Of a DNA stretch of 64,000 bases, positions 57,387 through 64,000 are shown one piece after another; within the stretch, counting starts at the first letter, position 1; each line of letters starts with the position of its first letter. Below the pieces are notes generated by a model. The model did no database searches, was not told where the DNA came from, and saw only the letters and a program-made list of their open reading frames with translations. The translations under genes and the position numbers were made by a program. Source of the stretch: Shewanella decolorationis S12 (GTDB taxonomy: Bacteria > Pseudomonadota > Gammaproteobacteria > Enterobacterales > Shewanellaceae); the NCBI RefSeq assembly GCF_000485795.1, contig NZ_AXZL01000055.1, forward strand, positions 32,876-96,875, in the 5' to 3' direction.

Positions 57387-60119
57387 ATGTTCAACAAGAC
57401 GATACACCCACTCTCACGCAAGGGCATTAAGGCAAAATCAACCCAGCTCTGGCCGAGCAACTCCCACAGAAATATAACTCAAGGTAAAGCGAATTGGCTG
57501 ATGCCGACAGGGGTCGCCCTACTGATGGCTTTTAATCTAACAGGTTGTTTTTCTGACGATGATCCAGCACCAGTGGTGACACCACCTGTAGTTCAGCCCC
57601 CTGAAACAGGACCAACCTTCCCCGAAGGCGCCATCAAAATCCCCGCGGGCGATAACCTCACAATGCGTATCCAAGAAGCCTTAATCAACGCGCAAAGTGG
57701 TGCAGTGATCGTGCTTCCTAAAGGCACCTTTAATATCGATTCGACATTACTGTTCGATGGTGACGTGGATGGGGATGGCAGCTATGCCAAAAACGTCACT
57801 ATCATGGGCTACGGGATGAAGGACACTGTGCTTAATTTCTCTCAAGCTAACTCGGGTGATGGGATTTTCGTTCAGAATGCGCTGAACATTACCATTCAAG
57901 ATCTGTCGGTCAATGAAGCCAAAAACAACGGTATCAAGCTTAAAAATACCAATGGCATCATACTGCGCCGTGTGGGGGCGGTGTGGGAAGGCGAACTCGA
58001 CAAAGATAACGGCGCCTATGGTCTGTATCCCGTTGAGTGTGAAAACATTTTGATTGAAGACAGCTATGTCCGAGGCAGTGCCGATGCGGGCATTTATGTC
58101 GGCCAATCCCAATATATTGTGGTGCGCCGCAATATCGCCAAGGAAAACGTTGCGGGGATTGAAGTCGAAAACTCTAAATATGCCGATGTGTATGACAACG
58201 AAGCCATGGGCAACACTGGCGGGATTTTAGTGTTCGACTTGCCGATCAACAACCACAGATACGGCTCTAGCGTGCGGATTTTCAACAACAAAGTGTATGA
58301 CAACAACACGCCTAACTTTGCCAACGCCTCGGCCAACCCCGCAGGGGTGCACATAGTGCCGCCGGGGACTGGGGTGATTGTGCTGTCTACCGCCGATGTG
58401 GAAATCTTTAATAACGAAATTACCCACCACGATACCTTAGGCGTAACAGTCAGCAGTTTCTTTATTGCAGAACCCGATATGACCTCCTTTGTCGGCAACT
58501 ATGGGCAACCAGGTCAAGCTATTGAAGACGGCTGGCGCCCAGTGCCGCGCAATATCTACTTGCACGACAACGTGATCACCGACTATGGCAGCAAGCCTAA
58601 AGGTTATTTAATTCAAGATATTATCCGCGCCTATGTAATAAGCCACGGCACCTTGCCCGGCGTACTCTACGACGGCTTAGGGGAAATGCTTGCCAATAAC
58701 GGCACAGCCGCTTACCTCGGTTTGAAAGAGGCCCCCTTTGCCGCAGATGGCAGCGATAACGTCTGCGCCAGTGATAACGGTGATGTGTCCTACGGCAGAC
58801 TCTATGCCAACAGCAACACCGACATCAGCATCGCCGATGTGCAATACGAGAAAACCCAGAACAACCTGCTGAAATGTACTCAGGTGAGTCTACCCGTACA
58901 TACCGTCACCTTCGCGGGCCAAGTATTTGGCTGCGGGGTTGACGATAATACCGCAGGTTGTGATGGCGGCGTGCTCGTTGGCGGTGGTGGTACTATCGGT
59001 GAAGGTGAAGGCGGTTTAGTGGGTGATGGTGACCAAAGTCTTTGTCAGGCGACGGGTTCAAACGTCAGTTGGGATGCGCTGCTTAAAGCAAACTGCCCTA
59101 AACTGTCGGATTACAACCTGTTCAGCGATGCTAAAAACCCCACGGCAGGGCCCAATTCGGGCGGTGTCCCTTATGATCTTAACACTCAGCTCTTTACCGA
59201 CTACGCCAGTAAATACCGCTTTGTGTATTTGCCTTCGGGACAAAAAGCCAGTTACTCCGAAAACGAAGCGTTTGATTTCCCTGTGGGTAGCGTCATCGTT
59301 AAAACCTTTGCCTTGCCAAGCGATACCAGTAAGCGCGGGATCAGCAACGAGAGTTTGATTGAAACCCGTCTGCTGATCCATCGTCCAACAGGTTGGAGCG
59401 CCCTACCCTATGTGTGGAATGCCGATAAGACAGATGCGACTCTGGCGAAAGCTGGTGCAATTAGCAGCCAAACCTTAAGCCATAAAGGAGAAAGCCTCAC
59501 CTTTAACTACATGGTCCCGAGCATGAACCAATGTAAACAGTGTCACCAGTTTAAGGCCGATGACAACAGCAACGCCGTGTTTGTGCCAATTGGTCCTAAG
59601 GCGCGCCATTTAAACCGCAATTACAGCTATCAAGATGGCACCATGAACCAACTGCTGAAATGGGAAAGCCTAGGTATTTTGCATGGATTACCAAACCTGA
59701 GCCAAGTACCACAAGTGCCCGCCTACCACGATGGTGATGAAGCCACAGTCGCAAGCTTAAGCGATACCGCATTAATGCAAACGGCTAAGGGTTATCTCGA
59801 CATCAACTGCGCCCATTGCCATAGACCCGAGGGCAACGCCTCTAACACAGGTCTTAAACTCGAGTACTGGCGTGGCTACAGCGATGATGCGGGTTTCTCC
59901 CACGGCACCTGTAAATCGCCAGTCGCCTATGGCGGTGGAAACTTAGGTTTTGACGTAGTGCCAGGCAATGCCGCAGAGTCCATCATGCACTTTAGAATGC
60001 AAAGCACGACCCCAGGCGATCGTATGCCTGAAATTGGTCGCAGCTTATCCCATGATGAAGGTGTAGCACTGATTAGTGAATGGATAAAACGCCTGCCCGC
60101 GGCAAGCTGCTCGCACTAG
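57387..60119 (+). CDS. Lipoprotein fusing a parallel beta-helix domain to a diheme c-type cytochrome module
   Basis: The 910-residue protein has a long N-terminal region, then a signal segment with lipobox LTGC (C54), a P/V-rich linker, and a beta-helix domain (about 80-480) with repeating right-handed-helix turns (KNVTIMGYG, NALNITIQDLSVNEAKNNGIKLKNT, NSKYADVYDNEAMGNTGGI). A cysteine-bearing and glycine-rich linker (about 505-555) leads to a C-terminal module with heme motifs CKQCH (C716) and CAHCH (C808) and a likely axial Met in RMPEIGRSL. The two halves look like the TIGR03805 and TIGR03806 (HNE_0200) families, normally separate paired proteins. It is probably an exported, lipid-anchored diheme protein. 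The ligand and electron partner are unknown. CAGGAG precedes the ATG. Confidence 0.85.
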   Translation: MFNKTIHPLSRKGIKAKSTQLWPSNSHRNITQGKANWLMPTGVALLMAFNLTGCFSDDDPAPVVTPPVVQPPETGPTFPEGAIKIPAGDNLTMRIQEALINAQSGAVIVLPKGTFNIDSTLLFDGDVDGDGSYAKNVTIMGYGMKDTVLNFSQANSGDGIFVQNALNITIQDLSVNEAKNNGIKLKNTNGIILRRVGAVWEGELDKDNGAYGLYPVECENILIEDSYVRGSADAGIYVGQSQYIVVRRNIAKENVAGIEVENSKYADVYDNEAMGNTGGILVFDLPINNHRYGSSVRIFNNKVYDNNTPNFANASANPAGVHIVPPGTGVIVLSTADVEIFNNEITHHDTLGVTVSSFFIAEPDMTSFVGNYGQPGQAIEDGWRPVPRNIYLHDNVITDYGSKPKGYLIQDIIRAYVISHGTLPGVLYDGLGEMLANNGTAAYLGLKEAPFAADGSDNVCASDNGDVSYGRLYANSNTDISIADVQYEKTQNNLLKCTQVSLPVHTVTFAGQVFGCGVDDNTAGCDGGVLVGGGGTIGEGEGGLVGDGDQSLCQATGSNVSWDALLKANCPKLSDYNLFSDAKNPTAGPNSGGVPYDLNTQLFTDYASKYRFVYLPSGQKASYSENEAFDFPVGSVIVKTFALPSDTSKRGISNESLIETRLLIHRPTGWSALPYVWNADKTDATLAKAGAISSQTLSHKGESLTFNYMVPSMNQCKQCHQFKADDNSNAVFVPIGPKARHLNRNYSYQDGTMNQLLKWESLGILHGLPNLSQVPQVPAYHDGDEATVASLSDTALMQTAKGYLDINCAHCHRPEGNASNTGLKLEYWRGYSDDAGFSHGTCKSPVAYGGGNLGFDVVPGNAAESIMHFRMQSTTPGDRMPEIGRSLSHDEGVALISEWIKRLPAASCSH

Positions 60120-60132
60120 CGTTATCGGTAAC

Positions 60133-60164
60133 AGTGGGTGAAAGCAGGCTTGCAATCACCCACT
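60133..60164 (+). repeat. Inverted repeat after the beta-helix/cytochrome gene
   Basis: AGTGGGTGA and TCACCCACT form a perfect 9-bp stem with a 14-base loop just after the stop. No T-run. Confidence 0.5.
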
Positions 60165-60198
60165 TGCTTACCACGCCAAAGCAGATCAATCCTGACAG

Positions 60199-60225
60199 AG
60201 AAGGCCGACTTAGGCCTTCTTATTT
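60199..60225 (+). terminator. Terminator-like hairpin between the two cytochrome genes
   Basis: AGAAGGCC-GACTTA-GGCCTTCT is a perfect 8-bp stem followed by TATTTC, 80 bases after the first gene's stop. With the repeat just upstream it may uncouple the two paralogs. Confidence 0.55.
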
Positions 60226-60255
60226 CAAGCAACAACTTAAAGAGCGGATAATCCG

Positions 60256-61440
60256 ATGACAAACCGCCTAACACTCATCGCAATCTTCAGCTTAACGATG
60301 TTAGTAACAGCCTGTGGCGGCGGTGACAGCCAAAGCAACGATAATGGCCAAACGCCGACTCCGCCAACGACACCGACTGTACCGACAACGCCTGCCAGTT
60401 TGTGTGTGAATACAACAGGGCAAGTTAACTGGCCCGCCTTAATGGCAGAGGACTGCCCAGAATTAAGCCAATACGGGCTCTTTATCGACCCCGCAACCCC
60501 TACCGCGCAGCCGCAAGCACCGGGATTTGGTTATCAGCTCGCCACCCAGTTATTTTCTAACTATGCCAGTAAATACCGTTTTATCTATTTACCCGCAGGC
60601 AGCAGCATGCAATACCAAGCGCAGGAGGCATTCGAGTTTCCAACTGGCACCGTGCTGGTCAAAACCTTTGCTCTGCCACAGGATACGGCTATCACAGGCA
60701 TAGCCAACGAAACCATTATTGAAACGCGGCTATTGATCAAACGCTCCCAAGGCTGGACGAGTCTGGTTTATCAATGGCAACAAGGTGAAGCAAAGCTGCT
60801 TACCGCGGGTGCAAGCGTGCATCATACCCTGATTAATCAAGGTCAAAACCAAAGCTTCGATTACAGCATACCGAGCCGCGCCGAGTGCAAAATTTGCCAC
60901 CAAATCAATCAAGATAACAGTAGTCAAATCATTCCGATTGGCCTTAAAGCCCATCTCTTGAATCGCGATATCATCGACCAAGGGCAAAGTATCAACCAAC
61001 TCAGCCTGTGGGCCAAACAAGGCAAGCTTGAGCAGTTACCCGAGTTAAGCCAAGTCGCTAAAACCTATACCATAGACAACCGCCAAGCCGATTTAACCAG
61101 CCGCGCTAAGGGTTATTTGGATGTAAACTGCGCCCATTGCCATAGCGCCAAAGGCTATGCCAGCATCTCAGGCTTACGCCTTGGGTTTTATATCGACCAC
61201 ACCAGCTATCAATATGGGATCTGCAAACAACCACCCGGCTGGGATGGCGGCGCTAAAGGACTCGATTACGATATCGTCCCAGGCAATGCCGACCATTCGA
61301 TTTTGCTCTATCGCCAAACACTGTCAGAACCCAAAGATCGCATGCCGCCCATCGGCCGCAATCTTGAGCACCAAGAAGGCGTGGAATTAATTCGTCAATG
61401 GATAGATTCACTGGCACCGAGTTTAGGGAATTGTACTTAG
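60256..61440 (+). CDS. Diheme c-type cytochrome lipoprotein, stand-alone paralog
   Basis: The 394-residue protein has a signal peptide with lipobox VTAC (C20), a low-complexity P/T linker, and then a mature domain that aligns along its length with the C-terminal module of the upstream gene: SKYRFIYLPAG, EAFEFPTGTVLVKTFALP, ETRLLIKRSQGW, heme motifs CKICH (C211) and CAHCH (C292), and RMPPIGRNL with a candidate axial Met. It matches TIGR03806 (HNE_0200) features as I know them. It lacks the beta-helix. It lies 136 bases downstream of the fusion gene and is probably co-expressed with it. Role unknown; an exported redox protein is inferred from the hemes. Confidence 0.85.
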   Translation: MTNRLTLIAIFSLTMLVTACGGGDSQSNDNGQTPTPPTTPTVPTTPASLCVNTTGQVNWPALMAEDCPELSQYGLFIDPATPTAQPQAPGFGYQLATQLFSNYASKYRFIYLPAGSSMQYQAQEAFEFPTGTVLVKTFALPQDTAITGIANETIIETRLLIKRSQGWTSLVYQWQQGEAKLLTAGASVHHTLINQGQNQSFDYSIPSRAECKICHQINQDNSSQIIPIGLKAHLLNRDIIDQGQSINQLSLWAKQGKLEQLPELSQVAKTYTIDNRQADLTSRAKGYLDVNCAHCHSAKGYASISGLRLGFYIDHTSYQYGICKQPPGWDGGAKGLDYDIVPGNADHSILLYRQTLSEPKDRMPPIGRNLEHQEGVELIRQWIDSLAPSLGNCT

Positions 61441-61471
61441 ATGGATGACTAGCGGTTATCAACACTTAGGA

Positions 61472-61497
61472 GAGATACAGGCATATGGCTGTATCTC
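61472..61497 (+). terminator. Hairpin between convergent cytochrome and AraC-type genes
   Basis: GAGATACAG-N8-CTGTATCTC is a perfect 9-bp stem 31 bases past the cytochrome stop. It lacks a T-run, so termination is not certain. Confidence 0.45.
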
Positions 61498-61578
61498 CAA
61501 CCAACCGCCAAATGATTTAACTATGACTTTAACGGCAAAACTGCGGCTTCAAGGGCAAGGTTCAGTCAATCGCCTTAC

Positions 61579-62610
61579 TTAGTTAGCCCGTTCACCACCA
61601 TTCAGCTGACTAAAATACCCGGGCGGATGGCCAATCCAATGCTTAAAGGATTGACGGAAATGGCTCACATCACTGTAGCCTAAGGTCTCGGCAATCGCCT
61701 CAATATCAAGCTCGTTAGCTAAAATCAACTCGACCGCCCTTTGACAACGCACCTGATCGATTAAGCGTTGATAACTCGAGCCAAGCTGTGCCAGCTTACG
61801 CCGAAAGCTGCGATCGCTCATATGCAGTTGCATCGCCATGTCATCTAAATGAAGCACTTGGGGAAAATGCTCACGAATTGCTGCCAGTACGGTTTCGATA
61901 AAAGATGTGGTCGAGACATAAGCAGTATTTTCGGCGTAGGAAAGGAAAGGGTAATTGATAGCAAGTGAAAGATAATTAAGAGAAATACTCCATTCATAAT
62001 ATTCGCAATCAAACTGCACTTGAGCACCCGTGGCTTCGCTTAAAAAACGGCTGTCACGGACAGGTTCCGCCAAATTGATTTGCTTAAGCATAATCGCCTC
62101 CCCTGTGAGCTCTCTGGCAAGCCCTAACAGCGAACCAATGCTATGCAAGAACTGGAATCCATATTGTGCTTGGTCGATACGACCAGTATTGAGCCAACGA
62201 ATACAAATACCGTCTTCTTCAAAACGTACTAAAGTATCGGTAAAACTGCCGACTAAACGGGGATGATTGAGCACAAACTGCAAGCAGGCCTGTAAGGAAG
62301 TCAACTGCGCCAGATGGGGTAAGAGCACATCTAAACTACTCACCCGATAGCTCAGGCCTAATTTGGTTCCAATATCGGGATTACCAACCCGCATACGCAA
62401 AAACTCCATCGCATATTCTACCTGCCATACATAAACAAACTGGCAATGGTTAAGCTCTGCTTGGCCAACGCCAATGTGAGCACACACCTGCTGTAAGGCA
62501 CTTTCACCTAACTCCATGGCAATAAAATCAAGAATATTGCGTAATTCGAATGCGGGATAGGTTTGATCACCCACCATCAGGTTCGTCTTGTAGTCGACGC
62601 GCTGTAACAT
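61579..62610 (-). CDS. AraC-family transcriptional regulator with Arabinose_bd-type N-terminus
   Basis: The 343-residue regulator has an N-terminal domain like the PF12625 ligand-binding region (ALQQVCAHIGVGQAEL, FLRMRVGNPDIGTKLGLSYRV) and a C-terminal AraC/XylS double helix-turn-helix (about 245-335: DDMAMQLHMSDRSFRRKL and IAETLGYSDVSHFRQSFKHW). AAGGA lies seven bases before the ATG. The effector is unknown. It is convergent with the cytochrome pair; being next to them, it is a candidate regulator of them, by position only. Confidence 0.9.
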   Translation of the reverse strand: MLQRVDYKTNLMVGDQTYPAFELRNILDFIAMELGESALQQVCAHIGVGQAELNHCQFVYVWQVEYAMEFLRMRVGNPDIGTKLGLSYRVSSLDVLLPHLAQLTSLQACLQFVLNHPRLVGSFTDTLVRFEEDGICIRWLNTGRIDQAQYGFQFLHSIGSLLGLARELTGEAIMLKQINLAEPVRDSRFLSEATGAQVQFDCEYYEWSISLNYLSLAINYPFLSYAENTAYVSTTSFIETVLAAIREHFPQVLHLDDMAMQLHMSDRSFRRKLAQLGSSYQRLIDQVRCQRAVELILANELDIEAIAETLGYSDVSHFRQSFKHWIGHPPGYFSQLNGGERAN

Positions 62611-62748
62611 GGAAAATCCTTAATATGATTTGTTCAGCTTTTAATTCCCTAGGTGATTAGTTGTATAAGATCTCACTTAATTTGAATAGTCTTAAACCAA
62701 ACTTAATGTTAAAAAAATGTGTTTTTTATTTCATACTCAAATTCAAAC

Positions 62749-62777
62749 AAAAACGCCTGCATATTCGCAGGCGTTTT
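62749..62777 (-). terminator. Intrinsic terminator after sohB
   Basis: An 11-bp perfect stem (AAAACGCCTGC / GCAGGCGTTTT) has a 6-base loop; on the minus strand it ends in TTTTTG, about 27 bases past the sohB stop. Confidence 0.88.
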
Positions 62778-62803
62778 CTTCAGGATTAAATCAGCTCGTC
62801 GGC

Positions 62804-63820
62804 TTACATGGGACGATTTTTCTCAACTAATCGATTAAAAATCGCATTGACCGATAAGGACGCACCATGGGCGATTTTATCGGCCAACTTCTTGCGGACC
62901 TGATAACGCAATTTATACACAGTACGTTCTTTTGCTAACTGCATTAACACATCATCACTGGTTGAAATCGCATCGATAAGGCCTAATTCAATCGCCTGTT
63001 GGCCGTACCAATGTTCACCCGTGGCGACCTTTGCTAAATCGAGCTGAGGACGATATTTACTCACAAAAGCTTTAAACAACACGTGGGTTTCTTCCAGCTC
63101 CTGCTGGAACTTCTGTCTGCCTTCGTCAGTGTTTTCACCAAACACGGTTAAGGTGCGCTTAAAATCACCGGCCGTGTGTTGCTCGTAGTCGATTTCATGT
63201 TTCTTCAATAGACGGTTGAAGTTAGGCAACTGGGCAACAACACCGATTGAGCCAACGATAGCGAATGGCGCGGCATACACTTTGTTTGCCACACAGGCCA
63301 TCATATAACCACCGCTGGCGGCGACCTTATCCACGCAAATCGTTAATGGGATCTCAGCCTGACGCAGGCGGTCAAGCTGGCTAGAGGCTAAACCGTAGCC
63401 ATGCACCATACCACCGCCACTCTCGACATTCACCACTACTTCGTCGCCCTTTTCGGCAATGGTTAAAATTGCGCTGATTTCTTCCCGCAGTGAAGCCACT
63501 TCGGCGGCATCAATACTGCCTTTAAAATCAATAACAAAAACTTTGCCTTTGCGGTCTTCTTCGGCCGATTTTTCCTTGGCCTTTTCGTCAGCTTTCAGCT
63601 GCTTTTCGTAGGCTTTAAACTGCTTCTTCGACAGCAGTTCTTCTTTCAAACTGTGTTTGAGATCTTCCAGTTCTTCAGAAAGGTTAGTGATCCTCAGTTC
63701 ACCTTTATCCGATTTGTGCTTCACCGTGGACGCGAGCACCACAATGATCACAGCAACAATCGCAACCACAATCGTCACGGCTTTCGCCAAAAACATGCCA
63801 TATTCGTATAGAAATTCCAA
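62804..63820 (-). CDS. sohB: Inner-membrane signal-peptide-peptidase-like protease SohB
   Basis: SohB is an S49-family peptidase of the inner membrane, related to SppA. It has 338 residues with one N-terminal helix (about 8-31), a charged lysine/glutamate coiled region (50-92), and the protease domain with strand VFVIDFKGSIDA, the catalytic serine S169 in VAASGGYM and the likely general-base lysine K221 (GDFKRTL). The start is TTG at 63820, with GGAGAG about six bases upstream; no in-frame ATG lies nearby except codon 9, which is inside the leader. Confidence 0.94.
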   Translation of the reverse strand: MEFLYEYGMFLAKAVTIVVAIVAVIIVVLASTVKHKSDKGELRITNLSEELEDLKHSLKEELLSKKQFKAYEKQLKADEKAKEKSAEEDRKGKVFVIDFKGSIDAAEVASLREEISAILTIAEKGDEVVVNVESGGGMVHGYGLASSQLDRLRQAEIPLTICVDKVAASGGYMMACVANKVYAAPFAIVGSIGVVAQLPNFNRLLKKHEIDYEQHTAGDFKRTLTVFGENTDEGRQKFQQELEETHVLFKAFVSKYRPQLDLAKVATGEHWYGQQAIELGLIDAISTSDDVLMQLAKERTVYKLRYQVRKKLADKIAHGASLSVNAIFNRLVEKNRPM

Positions 63821-63849
63821 AGTACTCTCCGTTGGGGCCCAAGGTGATC

Positions 63850-63992
63850 CGGTTTAGTGCGCGCTATTCTAACAGCCTAAAGCGCCATAAAAAAACCCAG
63901 CAAAGGCTTAATGCAGATCGTTTTAAATAGTTGAACGATCTTTCAAGGGCTTCATAATCAGCCGCAACCTAAGTTGCGGCTGATTTTTTTAT
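63850..63992 (+). ncRNA. Possible small RNA or leader upstream of sohB, plus strand
   Basis: A hairpin GATCGTT-N11-AACGATC (63916-63940) is followed by a strong terminator at 63956-63991: a 13-bp stem (AATCAGCCGCAAC / GTTGCGGCTGATT), 4-base loop and T-run. On plus there is no gene upstream that would need this terminator: sohB is on minus and starts at 63820. I infer a small transcript; a promoter was not identified. Confidence 0.4.
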
Positions 63993-64000
63993 GTCTGAAT

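Overview
The window reads as a chromosomal segment of a Shewanella-type gammaproteobacterium, probably close to S. oneidensis. This rests on gene content and order recognised by eye, not on a search: ligA-zipA-smc-cysZ, divergent focA and pflBA, yfbV/ackA-pta, folX-yfcH, ybbAP/tesA, small Alteromonadales-type families and diheme lipoprotein cytochromes. Coding density is high and base composition is moderate. I saw no rRNA, tRNA, CRISPR array, prophage or intact insertion sequence.

Layout. 1-8.8 kb: the 3' part of nhaB, dsbB, a large Cache/HAMP/PAS sensor protein without an obvious phospho-acceptor His, a lipoprotein with two DTGA retropepsin-like repeats, small conserved proteins, a MITE-like palindromic element (6097-6259), a YceI protein, and the pdxH-yaiI pair. 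8.9-16.6 kb: genome maintenance and division (ligA, zipA, smc), then cysZ. 16.7-22.3 kb: an outer-membrane CBM9/DUF5916 protein, a KAS III-like enzyme and an RDD membrane protein, lying between cysZ and cysK. 22.5-29.3 kb: cysK, a methyltransferase, a TDT/TehA-like transporter and a TonB-dependent receptor behind a very AT-rich promoter region. 29.4-40.4 kb: mixed-acid/pyruvate metabolism: a YfcC transporter, formate channel focA, pflB and its activase pflA, yfbV, ackA and pta. FocA, PflB, AckA and Pta together convert pyruvate to formate and acetate with ATP formation. The 1-kb focA/pflB intergenic region carries two 17-bp palindromes of the PdhR type, one facing each gene. 40.4-42.1 kb: a cluster of DnaA-box-like 9-mers, a small lipoprotein and a 30-residue small protein. 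42.1-48.1 kb: an RNA-methyltransferase-like protein, an AI-2E/PerM transporter, folX, yfcH, gltS with a long structured leader, and a short signal peptidase I. 48.4-54.4 kb: ybbP-ybbA divergent from tesA, a DUF3083-like protein, and virJ. 54.4-57 kb: mprF, which with virJ makes a likely synthesis/hydrolysis pair for aminoacyl-phosphatidylglycerol. 57.4-62.6 kb: a fusion of a parallel beta-helix with a diheme cytochrome module, a stand-alone paralog of the cytochrome module, and a convergent AraC-type regulator. 62.8-63.8 kb: sohB, followed by a possible small RNA at the edge.

The least explained and most interesting parts are the beta-helix/diheme pair, the DnaA-box cluster after pta, the paired PdhR-like operators, the mprF-virJ operon, and several structured non-coding stretches. 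Most of the rest is ordinary core genome sharing local gene order with E. coli.
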